64,000 bases of DNA from Larus michahellis (lineage: Eukaryota; Chordata; Aves; Charadriiformes; Laridae): assembly GCF_964199755.1 (NCBI RefSeq), contig NC_133896.1:177185092-177249091 (forward strand), read 5' to 3'. The notes beneath the pieces are model-generated. The model was not told the DNA's origin. It saw nothing but the letters and a program-made list of their open reading frames with translations, and ran no database searches. This document shows, piece after piece, positions 1 through 11,917 of the stretch. The position numbers and the translations under genes were made by a program. Each line of letters begins with the position of its first letter. Positions within the stretch are counted from its first letter, which is position 1.

Positions 1-1374
1 TGAACAGACGCTGTTCAAGCATGTAGGAATACAGTTGGGAAAAACCAAGTGCAACTTGAAAGTAGAAAGGGAGGCAAAGGGCAACAAGAAAGGTTTCTAT
101 AAGTACAGCAGTAGCAGAAAGAAGACTAATGAGAGTGTGGGCTCATTGCTCAGAGGGGCAGGGAATATTGTGACAAGGGACATGGAAAAGCTCAGGTACT
201 CAATGCAGTTTTTTCCTCAGTTTTTATCAGCAAGGTCTGCCCTCTGCCCTCCCAGGTCCCTGAGCCTCCTCACAGTCTGCAGGTGTGAAGCAGTACCCAC
301 AGTAGAAGAAGAATCAGGGAGCACTTAACCCACTTAGACATTTACATGGGACCAGATGGGATGCACCCGAGGGTGCTGGAGGAGCTGGCTAATGTCATTG
401 CGATGCTGCTAACACTTTTGAAAGGTCGTGGCAGTTTCAAGGTGGGGAGGCTCCTGGTGATTACAAAAAGGTAAACCTTGCACCCATCCTCAGGAAGGGC
501 AAGAAGGAGCATTTAGGTGGTTACAGACTGGTTAACCTCACCTCGGTCCCTGAGACAGTTAGGGTCCAAATCCTCCTGGAAGCCATTTCTAAACATACGA
601 AGGACAAGAAGGTGATTGCAAGCAACTAGCATGTGTTTATCAAGGGCAAACCATGCCTGACCAACCTTGTTTTTTCGTTTCTTTTCTGTGATGATGTTGT
701 GCACAAGGGGAGGACAGTGTGTATTGTATACTTTGACTTTAGCAAGCATTTGACACAATCATCTCCTGTAGTCTTCTTATCACCAAACTGTTAAGATATG
801 GGCTAGATAAATGGATGATAAGGTGAGTGGAAAATTTGCTCTACTGTTGGGCTCAACAGGTTGTGATCAGTGACGCAAAGTAACTTGTCTGGTGGCCAGT
901 AACTAGTGGTGTCCCTCAGGGATCAGTTCTGGGACCAGCAGTGTTTAATCTCTTCATTGATGACCTGGCTGAAGACCTTGCAGATGACACCGAACTGAGG
1001 GGGGAGCAGTCAACACACTGAAGAGCAGGGCTGCTATTCAGAGGGACTTTGACAGGCTGGAGAAATGGGCTGTTAGGAATTTCATGAAGTTCAACAAAGA
1101 CAAGTATGAAGTCTTGCATCTGGGATGCATTAAATGCATGCAACAATGCTGGCTGAGGGTTGGCTGCTGGGGAAACAGCTTATCTGAGAAGGACCTGGAG
1201 ATCCTGGAGGATGAGAAGTTGAACATGAGCTAGCAACATGACCTTGTGGCCAGGAAAGCCAACAGCATCCTGGGCCATCTTAGCAAGACAGCAGCCAGCA
1301 GGTCCAGGGGGGTGATCCTCCTCCTCTGTTTGGCACTTGTGAGACTGCATCTGGAATAGTGTGTCCAGTTTGGG
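1..1374 (+). mobile_element. CR1 LINE, decayed ORF2 fragment, cut by the window start
   Basis: A non-LTR retrotransposon copy covering part of ORF2, the endonuclease/reverse transcriptase polyprotein. The first 200 bases give a CR1 linker-type frame (GNKKGFYKYSSSRKKT). Around 280-400 comes the stretch ending in GPDGMHP-like sequence. Near 735-760 lies the decayed motif A (reads FDFSK with a frame slip before FDT). At 955-970 the catalytic motif C reads FIDD. From 1085 to 1374 it continues into the C-terminal region shared with the copies at 11.9 and 22.8 kb, then stops short of any 3' tail. Many stops and indels show an old dead copy. A short direct repeat (GGGTAGATGAA, twice, around 1373-1394) marks its right edge. 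The left end lies outside the window. Confidence 0.9.
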
Positions 1375-3620
1375 TAGATGAAGGGTAGATGAAGATATAT
1401 TTACAACGGCAACATCAAGTGGCATCTAGAAGTCAGCATAGGTAGTTAGGCAGGGTCACAAACCATAGTACTATAGAAACAGATCCCAGGTAGTGGTAGG
1501 GGGAGTTCGTACCACGTTGTGTAAATCCTTGTCCTGCAATTTTTAAGGTTGTGTCCATTGCTGGAATTGTTCCAGCAAGCACCTGTGCCAAATTACGGAT
1601 CCTATTTTTATCTGAGTGGCTGGAGGTTCCGAATCCAGTTTCCGCCTTTGAAAATGATTGATATTGAGCCAAAGAACAGGGATAGCCAACCTGTATATGG
1701 CAAATAACGCTTATTAATAATGGAACATGAAACTGAACTAAACTGATAACCATAACGATATGCCTGGTCAGTCAAGAAATGCAGAAATTTTCATGTCATC
1801 AGCAACGTTTCAGCCAAAGTATGTAAGAGCGAAACAAAAAAGGGAAGCGTGTCCCAAAACTGGGACAATTCTCACATGAGTATAACCCATCTGAAAAGAA
1901 ATATCAACAATAAAATACTGGGAGAGCCCGAAAACTCATAACTCTGTACACAGTGTAGATGATGCATGCTAATTCAATCCTCTGTGAACTGGCATTTCTA
2001 GCGAGGCTGTTCCAAAATGTTATTAAGGGCACTGCAGCATATTGCAGAATGTGTTGGCAATGCCAGAAACAGAGGGAAATCAGGAACATAGCAAAAACAC
2101 AAGGCAGCTGCCAAACATTGGTTTTCTTTAAAGGTGGGAAGCAAAGATACTGGGGTTTTTTTTTTAAGAGTGAGGAAAAAATGTCGGGAGTGTTTTTTGC
2201 ATGTCTGTTCACAAGGGCTGAGGAGGCTCAACGTAGCGGTTGAAACGGGTTTAACGTGTTCGCGTTCTGTGCGTAATTACACTTGGGGGAACACATTTGA
2301 CAAGAAACCAATAGCAATATATCAGTGCCTGCCTAGGAGCGTCTCAGTTGTTACTGTGCAGAAACTCATGAGCCCTTGGGTCTCCACAGTGACTGCCAAC
2401 TTATACTCCTACCCTCCAAAAGCTTAAATCCCTGCCTCCTGAAATTAATTAAAAAATAAATAAAAAAAAAAAAGCTCCATGAACTGCAACACATCAAAGG
2501 TAATTTGGAAAAGCGGCGAGTCAAATCCTAGTTTCATTTTTACTGTTGCAACGTGGTAGCTTTCAGAAAGTTGATCAATGAATGCAGATGCTGGGAAGTG
2601 AAAAATGTAGGAACTGTATTTTGAAAGGTTCTTACGCGTGATCCAGGTGGGTCACTTGTCACAGAAACTGCGCAGCGGATCGTGGCAAGTACTGAACAGT
2701 TAAAATTGAGATGCTGAATGAAGCAGAATTCTGGCAAAGTACTTGGTGCTGAGTAACCACTGAATCACACATGGTATCAGCAATAAAATGAACTAACTAA
2801 AAAATTCCCGTAGGGAGAAATGGACCAGCCAGCAAAAAGTCCCACTGGAGTTAAAGCTCTATGAATGTGGAAGACAACTAGAAAAGATTTAAGTAGCACT
2901 CCTCCATTGACAAATCGTGCCTGGAAGAAAGAAGAGTCAGAAATTAACTTTACTGCTGGCTCAGAATCATTTAATGTTTTTAATTCTTTTCAGTTAACTG
3001 CAGTAGGGGAGGCTGACCATGAAAGCACTGTAGAAATCTGAGGAAAATATTACTCCATATAAAAATGAAAAATATGAGTGATACGTTTTTAAACTCAGAA
3101 TAAAATCGCAAAATGAAAGTATAAGCACTTGTGACTGATTTAAGGGCTTGCATCCAGCTTCGCTTAGCAAACGGTTCAGGTGCTTGAAGATGTTACTGCT
3201 TCCCAGCTGTTTCTTGCGGTCTCTTTGTAACCGGTTATCGCCCTTTCGCAGAACTGACAGGAGGAAATGTATGCCCCTGCACAGGCGACTTCAATACGGG
3301 AACGGTACCTTCTTCAAGCCCACCTTGGCTGGTGATTGAAGGCTGGCTGTCAGCGTCTGCGTTTAGCACAGCAGAGGCACAAGCAGACGTTCCCTTGTGC
3401 CAGCCCCTGCACTGGGGACGGTAATGGAGCTGTGAGAAAACTTGCCGACAACTGCAGGAAGTTTTGCTGGGTTTTATCTGTCAAAGTCTTAAACCCACCA
3501 AGACCGTCTTGCACTTTTAGAGGGCTTTTTTTCTTCTTCTATGTGGGAAGGGAAGTTGAGGGTCTGAGTTACAGGGATGAGGGGCTAAATGAAGGAGTAG
3601 CTGTTAAACGAGCAACATAA
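1375..3620. other. Intergenic DNA, nothing recognised
   Basis: No coding, RNA or repeat family was recognised. A minus-strand frame of 106 codons at 1433-1753 has no motif I know. There is an A-rich stretch at about 2450-2475 and a mildly GC-rich stretch at 3150-3440. An old, unrecognisable transposon is possible for 1400-2300 but cannot be supported. Confidence 0.4.
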
Positions 3621-4111
3621 GATCATAGAACCATAGAATAGTTTGGGTTGGAAGGGACCTTTAAGGGTCATCTAGTCCAAACCCTCTGCAGTGAGCAGGG
3701 ACATCAACTAGATAGATTTGCTCAGAGCCCCATCCAACCTGACTTTGAATGTTTCCAGGGATGGGGCATCTACCACCTCACTGGGCAACCTGTGCCAGTG
3801 TTTCACCACCCTCAATCGTAAAAAATCATTTCCTTATATCCGGTCTAAATCTACACTCTTTTCGTTTAAAGCTGTTACCCCTTGTCCTATTGCAACAAGC
3901 CCTGCTAAAGTTTGTCCCCAGCTTTCCTGTAGGCCCCCTTTAGGTACTGAAAGGCTGCAATAAGGTGTACCCGGAGCCTTCTCCTCTCCAGGCTGAACAA
4001 CCCAACTCTCTCAGCCTGTCCTCATAGGGGAGGTGCTCCAGCCCTCTGATTATTTTTGTGGCCCTCCTCTGGACCTGCTCCAACGGGTCCATGTCCTTTC
4101 TGTGCTGTGGG
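3621..4111 (-). mobile_element. CR1 LINE, 3' end fragment
   Basis: Minus-strand CR1. The left edge is the 3' tail (ATCATAGAACCATAGAATAG), followed by the conserved terminal segment (GGTTGGAAGGGACCTTTAAG) and then the antisense C-terminal part of ORF2: the conserved NRLP-like block, the RKKFF-like block, and the antisense of the ERVQRR-like region near 4075. It is 5'-truncated at about 4111, as usual for this family. Point changes and small indels break the frame throughout, for example about 3830-3960. There is no flanking target duplication, which is typical for CR1. Confidence 0.93.
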
Positions 4112-5608
4112 ACTTAACATTCATACAGATACTCGGTTGGAAAGAAAAGGACAGACGCATTGGAGTAGATCTTCCAAGGACTTTCAAAGATCTCAGTGGG
4201 TTTCAGAACACAGATGACCACATTGCCTTGCTTTTGCCACTGTCCTACGCCCTCAGGTTCAAATTCCTGGGAAAACACCGTACTGAAACAAAAAAGTGCT
4301 TTGGAACAGGACAGTTACTGCTCTGCAGGAGGAAAGCAAGCGGAACAGCGTGTACCATGGGTGCAACTTCCTGGCCAGAGCAGGAAGCACAGTGAAAAAA
4401 AGGGTGGAATCTTTCATTCCTCTATAGGTATGAAATAATGAAACCTGTAAAGTGGGAACATTTTCCACCACAGACTAGGGTATACGTTTCTGTAGAGAAA
4501 CATTTGAGATATTTTTCTGCCCTTGATGTAAAAAACCCAATGTATTCTTTTGGCCATTTTCCTCCCCATTGGGAAATGTTGTTTTTGAGGATCACCGTCT
4601 GAGTTCTTTTTAACAGATGTTTCACATGAAAATACACCTTTCTGACAGTCTAGAGGTTGTTAAGGTATACATAGATGAAATTTTGATGTGAGAAAAAGAG
4701 TAGGCTGACAAGTGACTCCTAGCAGCTTTGAAAAGAGTTAGAGCTCCTGGAATAAAGCAAAAAGAAACAAAAAAAATTGTAAATTTCCTACGGTGGAAAT
4801 AGCGTACCTCATTAAGAAGCTAACCCAACAATATATACAGGGAAATGGAAGTGCAGCTGAGGCCGTCACCTACCTGCCTTAACAAGTCGGGAGGTACTTT
4901 CTTTATTTTTTTTTAATGTTTCTCAGAACTGTGTTGTCAAAACTAGAGATCACTGCCTCAGAGAGGCTAACAAATGCAGACTGGTGATGAGAGCAAATGG
5001 AGAGGCACTCCTTGGCTCTAGTAATTAGGTGTAGGAAGTTTTGTCTTTATTAGTGAGAATGTTATTTATGAGGTGTTGGGTGGAAGCTCACCATAAACCA
5101 CTTCTTGCCATTGCCAAAAGCACCTCACAAACACCCTTTCTACACCTTGGAGAACAGATACTCCCTTTTTTCAGCTCTGGGTATATGATTTCAGACTGAA
5201 TTCACATCCGGGGAAAAATGCGATCGTGGGTATATTCCCAACAGCAGAGCTCTGCAACCGACAATTTAATCTGGTCCAAAAAGTGTTTTTAACATTTCTG
5301 AAATGCATTTACGCATTACCAGTTGTTTAGTCCTGTGAGCTGCCACTGCATCCGTAAGACATAGGAGAGTAGTGTGAGAGGTTTCCAGAACAGGTATCCA
5401 GCCCTGATGCAAAAGGTCAGACATCCCTGGCATGAAGGTTTGGCACAAGTCTGAAGAGGGATTATGAGTCTGTTGACCTGATAAAGGAAAAATATCAAGG
5501 TGTCTGATCTCAGATGCAATTGGGATTACTGGTGGGGGTGAGATACTAAGGAAAGAAATAATACTACTGTTGTATTACGACATCTAAAATAAAAATGGAA
5601 AGTAATGA
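4112..5608. other. Intergenic DNA, nothing recognised
   Basis: AT-rich sequence with no family recognised. I looked here for reverse transcriptase or RNase H sequence belonging to the integrase relic that starts near 5610 and could not recognise any. A 120-codon plus-strand frame at 4033-4395 starts inside the neighbouring CR1 and has no known motif. Confidence 0.4.
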
Positions 5609-5609
5609 T

Positions 5610-6455
5610 GATATAATCATAGCGTATTCCCAGCTATTGCTATTGATTTATGGATGATCCTCACAATACTAGATGAGATTTTCTCTAAATACGCTAGAAT
5701 AATGTTTCCAAGATGTTGCACAAAAGCTATTTCAAAAGCTACAAAGAGGGAACTTAGGCATTGGAAATATAAGAAATGGAAAGGAAGTATTTCTAAGTTT
5801 GTTGCGTATGCCAAAAATAGAGGCCAAGTCAAATGAAAGAGCTCCTGTTGGCACCACAGAAATTGTTGGACCCCTGGAGCAAGGTAGGCATAGATTTGTT
5901 TATGCTGGCTCAAGAAGATTAATATTTGTCCTAGCTTGCTATTTTCACTTTCTGATGATAGCTTTACTAGAAAGTATTGCAACTGAGTGGGCAATTAGGC
6001 ATAACAAATTATTTTCTGGTGTAGAAAGAACGAAACTTAAGCCACAAAAATTAGGAGATAGCTTAAAGAATTTTGTGGGGAGTGGAGCCATGTAACTGCC
6101 AATCCTTGTTATCTCAAATCTAAAGTGTTGTTAGAAAACAATATCAAAATAATAAAGTACTGTAAAATAACCTGCAGAACCAGACTGATCTGTATTTAGG
6201 TTAAATTACAGAAGGGCAATGATTAAATTTAGGTTGTCATCCATTGATGTTTTACTTGACAAGATGCTGAAAACTACTGAAACCCAATGGCTGCTGTATG
6301 AAGAAAGGAGTACAGCAGGATAAAAAGCCTGCTATGATCTCATGACCCAAGAGCTGCCATCACTTCATAAACTGACACTATGCATCACGGAATAATGGTC
6401 TTAGATGACAATGTCAGGCTTGTACAAGAACATCACCCTTCATATCCACTGTGAA
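5610..6455 (+). mobile_element. Relic integrase of a Ty3/gypsy-type LTR retrotransposon
   Basis: Integrase joins retroelement DNA to the host genome. No long ORF survives, but blocks in changing frames occur in integrase order. At 5665-5690 there is a LDEI-type zinc-finger approach. At 5803-5919, in one frame, a Cys-x-Cys-Gln-Lys block carries what remains of the zinc-finger cysteines, a stop interrupts, then RPSQ and PWSKVGIDLF follow. The Asp of the last (5893-5895) matches the first catalytic Asp. A YL..YF-like stretch follows at 5921-5960. At 6062-6166, 35 open codons include FCGEWSHVTANP, and a Glu at 6134-6136 sits at the third catalytic position. A LNYRRA block lies at 6201-6218, and a YD..TQELP.L block of the C-terminal domain at 6333-6365. 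The second catalytic Asp is not recognisable near 6030. At least two stops and several frameshifts make it dead. Neither LTR is seen. The assignment rests on motif memory, not a search. A domesticated gypsy-derived gene fossil is the alternative. Confidence 0.72.
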
Positions 6456-6589
6456 AGGATGGGTGACCCCTTTTCACAAATGGTAGTAGGAGATACAGCA
6501 ATCTTGCCAAAAAATGCCGTCATGCCAAGGACATCTGTCCCGAGAAGGTCTCTGAAATAAACCAAAACAATTGTTAATTGCTGAGCCTT

Positions 6590-6860
6590 ACGAGGCTGCC
6601 ATCCAGGCCCCAAAGGGCCTTCCTGGCTTTGACCAGCCTTGCCTGGGGCCTCCCCCCACACCCTGCCCATGGCCCAGGGGCCCCATTTCAGCTCAGCCCC
6701 AGGCACCCAGCCCTGCCCTAAGAAACACTGGAGGCGTCCCTCTGTCCTGATTGTTGCTTGGGCATCCTGGATTGACCTCACACCTAGCCAGTGGCCTCGC
6801 ATATGTCTGATGGTCACTGGACTGCCATCTCAACCTGACGCTGCTGTCTAACACAAAGAA
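6590..6860. other. GC-rich patch of unknown origin
   Basis: A locally GC-rich stretch, rich in CCC, GGG and CCAGG but poor in CpG, in otherwise AT-rich DNA. It lies directly downstream of the integrase relic. It could be a decayed repeat or part of the same element's 3' side, but no LTR ends, poly-purine tract or other hallmark is visible. The frames crossing it show no known domain. Confidence 0.3.
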
Positions 6861-7199
6861 AACCCTTTGTGTGTCAGGCTCGTTTCTCCACTGGAGACTT
6901 GGTGTACGTGACAAGTATATTTCAGCATTTTATGTTTCAAGGCCTCACTCTCATTTCGGTTTCTTTGAATGATCTGACTTCAAAAGTTCCTATAAATTAA
7001 TCCATTTCAGTGTCCAGCTGAGATGCTCTAACTCTGCTTCTGTAAGAAGTGCCTGAGTTCCAATGTAATAACCTGCTTTTCCCTTTTGCGGTTGAAAGAA
7101 CCGTGTCCTTCTCACTAGTCAGCTACCTCATGCATGAAAATCATCAGTCGTCATAAGGGATGGGAGCCTTTTCTTGAAGACTCCAAAACTGATGAAATT

Positions 7200-7770
7200 T
7201 CAATCCTATCACTTCTAATTCTGACCGTGTCTCTGCTACTCCAGTGGAACAGAAAACCTTGCCCTTTTGAAATCTGCGAAAACAGCCCTTTTGAGCCTTT
7301 AGAATGTCACACCTTTATTTGTGAGATCCCAGAGCCCGTTATTACTGAATTCCTGTTCTCCAGGTAGGTACTTAAGAAATTTTTCACCTGTCTTCAATGC
7401 CTTAAGTAGTTTATTCCATGAGTTCCATGAGGAAGAGTTTCCATTTTAATCATCCCTGAGGACCTTGTCTGAAATGTCTTTGATTTTTCAAAATCTTTAT
7501 CAAATTGTAAACACCAGAGCTGGGCTTATTAGTCCAGCAGGATGACATGCAGCACTATGTAACCTTCCTACGCTTTCTGAGTATAAATTCCTGGGTTATG
7601 TGTAAGCATTGCATTACCACGGGAGAGCCTGTTCCCCTCATTTATTTCTCACAAGCTTCTTCAGATTCATTTCTTCCCCCATTATTTGTAGAGGAGCGAG
7701 TTTTCCTGTCACCATGTTGTTTTATTAAACCATGTGAGTTTTATTAAACTATTTACCAAGCAGTACAGAG
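7200..7770 (-). mobile_element. Ancient CR1-type LINE fragment, highly diverged
   Basis: Antisense CR1 of an old amniote-wide type, not the younger type seen elsewhere here. Recognisable pieces occur in the right order: GAGCCCGTTATTACTGAAT at about 7332, CAGGTAGGTACTTA at 7361, TTTAATCATCC...GAGGACCTTGTCTGAA near 7447-7472, then AAATTGTAAACACCAGAGCTGG at about 7502-7523 with CCAGCAGG after it. These match the 3' part of old CR1/L3-like consensus sequences as I remember them. Divergence is so high that the exact ends are uncertain. A similar copy lies at 53.3 kb. Confidence 0.68.
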
Positions 7771-10700
7771 TTCTCCATGATACTGACCGGTCACTCCCCT
7801 AATATTTTAGTCTTCTACAGACTTTAGGGGCAATATTTTTGTCTCTTCTTTAGAGGTCTGTGATAACAATTTCAAGAGCGTAGGGGCCCAAACCATCTAG
7901 GAGTATACCTATTTGGTGAAGAATACTGTCTTACTGTTTTGGTCCCATGAAGTAACCACATTTCATATTGATTTTGAGTTGGTTTGGTTCTTTGTCAATA
8001 TTGTGTCTTGAAATGACTTTAACTGTATTATTAGGCCAAAAAAAATCTGCCTCAAAACGCAGTAATTAAAGCTTCAGTCAGCAAAGGTGAATTTATGTGA
8101 CTACAAATAATCCCAGCTTTACCAGCGACAATTAAGTTTAATGGGAATGTTTTGCAGAGCCATGCAAGGTTCCTGGAGCTGATTTTCAGGTCTTATCTCT
8201 TGCCCGTTCAGGCAGAAAGAAAAAAAAATAATAAAAAAAAGAGTGCATCGTACTTTGCTCCCAAGGTAGAAATTTTTCCCATCATTCAGGGAATGTTTAT
8301 GACAAACAGCTGAACGCAGCACTGTTGGTCATCTGCCACCACGGTGATGCCATGCAGTCCGTCTCATGTGGTGGAAGAAGAGGAGGGAAGAAGAGGGAAG
8401 AACTGGAAGACACAGAAGAATGCAGAACATTTTCCAGGCCCTATCTCGCTTCAGCTCCTTAAAACCTTTGCGTTAAAATGCATTCCGCAGCATCAGGAAA
8501 ACAAAGTCCAATTTTGGGGAAAGAAAACGAGATTGGTTTTTTGGTGCCTGTTTAGCGTCAGCCATGAAAGCTGGCCCTTCCAGAACAGCCAGCCACTGAT
8601 CCAGAAGAAAAATATTCAAATAAGAGAATGGTTAATCTCAGCGTGAGGCATCCCACAATGATTTGATTTGAGACCCTATATTGTGAGGCACATCTGAGAA
8701 ATAGTTAGTGGCTTAACTGTCCCCGAGGAAGCCCGAGAAATGAGTCACTGAAACTAGAGCACCTGTTATTTATGCACTCCATTCGTAGCCCAGCTGCAGG
8801 TAGAATAAAAAAGCTCAATTCCAGTTGCAGACGCAAAGTATTTAAACATCTACTTACATGTGCATTAAGTAGATCATACGCAGTAATCAAATCGATTTAT
8901 TTCTTTTTCAAAACATTTGGATACATTTAAAATTATGATTAATTATTCTCCTACAGTACTGTCACACAGCACTACTTACAAATAAGTCTGAACCAAAAAG
9001 TATTAACACTATAATGTTAATATTAATAAGCAGATCCCTGGAAAAGGTTGATACATTTTTAAAAGTAATTAAAGTGGGAGAATCTATGGATAACATTTTA
9101 AAAGCCTGTAGAATTTATTAAAAAATACATGGCCATAGAGTTTGAAACTAGTTTGTAGGATATCATAGCAAGTTTTCTCTTTGGCAATGCTTGCTGTTTG
9201 GAGTAGAGACCACGTACCTTTCTTTGTGTTGGCATTGCATCTATCATGCTGTGGAATGCTAAAAGAAAATAAAAAAATGGTGCAACTGCAGTCTCGAGTA
9301 GTCAAAAGGGCTGTTTTCACTGATTTCAAAAGGGCAAAGTTTTCTGTTCTGTTTTTCTAATTCTATAGAAGTGTTATACTCAAATGCTAAATGAGTTTTC
9401 CAGAAGGCCTATTTTAATATCGTAAAAGCAGATCCAAAATTCTACCAGCACGTTTATGACAGAAATAAGTATGGGTAGGAAGCAGTTAAAAAAAATGGGC
9501 CAGCCAACTCAGAAGAGCCTAAACCGTGTACTCCATTCTATGAATAATCTAAGTTTCAAATACCTCTTACTTGCGTACCCCTTTCTCCTTAACGAAAAGG
9601 ATAAATTTAAACTACAGAGCTGGGCTGTATTCCATTTCCCCTCTACTGTTTTAAATAAGATATCCAAATTCTTTCCACTTGTCATGGAGCATTAAGGGCA
9701 TATTTTCATCGTGGATTATATAGTATCAATTGGTAATGTGCCACGTTGTGATGGACCACAAAACGTCATATAACCTGGAGCAAATCTCAGATGTATGGAA
9801 GAAATTCTAGTTGAACAACAAACCATGAAAATCTAGGGGAAGCTGGGCCTCTTTGACTACAATTAAAGCATGCAGCAGATTTGTTCCACCGACAGGTTTT
9901 CCTGTGTTCTGTGATTGACAAGGTTTGTTCAACTTCTGCCGCACTGCGCGTACTAAAGTTTGTGCATGAAATTATTACCATGTATGGATTATACTGATGT
10001 TCTACAAACCGAGAATACAAAAGCGATTAAGCAAACGAGGCAAACCCCAAGGATACAGTTCACATCCCTTTATGTTTATAGTTATATTCCTCTCTTAAGC
10101 AGGAGACAGTACTTTTTTTTTTTACTTCCAAATCAATATTTTATTGAATGGATGTGGTATTAGTCCCTTTGATAAGTCTGAGAGAAGAGTCTTCCATTGA
10201 CAGGAGATGCACCTTCTTATAGTGCCCTGCCACCAGCAGCACCACACGGTGTCCCTAACTTTTCCCCGGCTTGATGCCAGTGACCAGTTTCTTCTTCTAG
10301 ATACTCAGTTCCTTCGCCTTTTCTGAGGATCCAGAAGAGTCCTAGGGACAGCTGTGGTTTTGTAACGAAGACTTTGATCCTTAGGGTTTTCACTAAAACG
10401 GCTGACTTATTTCAAATCTGCAATTAAATGAGAATCATTTTCTTGGTCAGACTTTGAATCAGTAGTCTCCGTAAGAAAGGTGACATGTTGTTACCAGCTC
10501 ACAGGCAGTGGGGTTTCAGACCATCCTAGGTATTGCTAAGTTGCTTGCTCGTGGTGCCGTGTGTAATGACACAGGAGATGTAGGAAGATCCACTTTGAGT
10601 AGTTGGTTTCTGAATATTTTGTTGCAACCATGCGTTTCTCTTAGCAAGTTTTACGTAGGTGTAATACCCTCACAAAGCCCTGTCTGATGATTTGTATACA

Positions 10701-11917
10701 TCAGTGTTGCAGTAGTTGGGGGCCAGGGGGGAAATAACTACAGGCCAGGTTTCACGGCCAGATTAATTTTTACCGCAGCCTTGGATTTTTACCACACTTT
10801 GATGATGGAGGACCATAATAATCTGTCGCAAGTATCTTCAGATGTCTGTATCACTGTATGTAGAGTGCTGGATTGAATTTGGTACAGTGGCTATTATTGT
10901 TACCATGAAACAAGCTTACTGCTTCGTTATTAAGAAGCAAGGAAAGAGCAGCGTGTGCCTGACCTTTGAATAGCATAGGTGATTTGAAAAGACACATTCC
11001 TTTTCAGATTTTCTTTAAGCTGGTCCCTTCATCCAGAGTTCCTATTGCTGGCTATTTTTAGACAATTTTTTGCTATAGAGATAAATACAGCATAGGGTAA
11101 ACGTGTAAATTGGTGCTCAACTGAAGTAAAAGATCACTTTCCTGTGCTACACTTACTATTTCTTCACTGAATTTGGGCATAAAGGCTGGCATCTACTCAG
11201 GAAATACAGTGATTTGAGGACATTTGATCCAGAGAAATGATGAAGAGTGACCCAGTCAAAACCAATGGGTAGCAGTGCTTCTGAAATTCAGTCCAGTATT
11301 TCTATAGCTGACACATTCAGCATGTAATTAGCCCCACACATTTCACCTGTTTCTTCCTCCTTTTTATTATGTACGTAGGCTACACCTTTATCTTAGGAGT
11401 GGTACAACAGATAACTGGTTCTGAGAGGAAATATAATCACTATAATCGTGTCTATCAGCTTGTTTTTTCCTGATTCTTGCTGTCATTTTAGTCCTGGGTT
11501 CTGTATTTCCATAACTCGGGAAAACAACAGTAACAATAACCAACTCAGTCCATTTCTATACCTTGAAAGTTCTATCGGTAGCATGCAGCCACCAACATTG
11601 CTGCAAACAGTGTGCACGCTGCCTGTGCCCACGACATGCATCTTCGCAAAAAGTCCAGGACATTATGGACAAGTATCACCGTTCACTTCCTCTCCGTGCC
11701 CTTTCTGAGGCATTTTTGTAGCGAGCTGTGAAATACCAGTAGTGCACTGAGAGAATTATGGGAACTCAGAGCCAAGTTTGCACAGGTACTTTTATTTTGT
11801 CTTTAATTTTGGGGGTTTTTTTAAGACTTTTTAGTCTTTAAGTCTGTAAGACTGCACTGTTCCTCATTCCTTCTAGCGTCTCACACGCAGCTCCTCAGCA
11901 GACCAGCAGAATGTAGG
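7771..11917. other. AT-rich intergenic DNA
   Basis: Mostly featureless. Short A- or T-rich tracts occur near 8219-8241 and 10111-10122. The segment 10108-10400 read on the minus strand ends in an AATAAA-type signal followed by an A run and is discussed as a finding. No CR1, RNA gene or convincing exon was recognised in the rest. Confidence 0.4.

Noticed and set aside
1433-1753. 106-codon minus-strand frame as a retroviral envelope remnant
   Set aside because: Considered because of hydrophobic and polar alternation, but no envelope landmark (cleavage site, fusion peptide, CX6CC) is present.
7245-7363. A true ancient host exon
   Set aside because: The donor-side sequence and everything to its right match old antisense CR1, so the splice signals most likely arose by chance inside a LINE. 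Kept only as an exonisation candidate.
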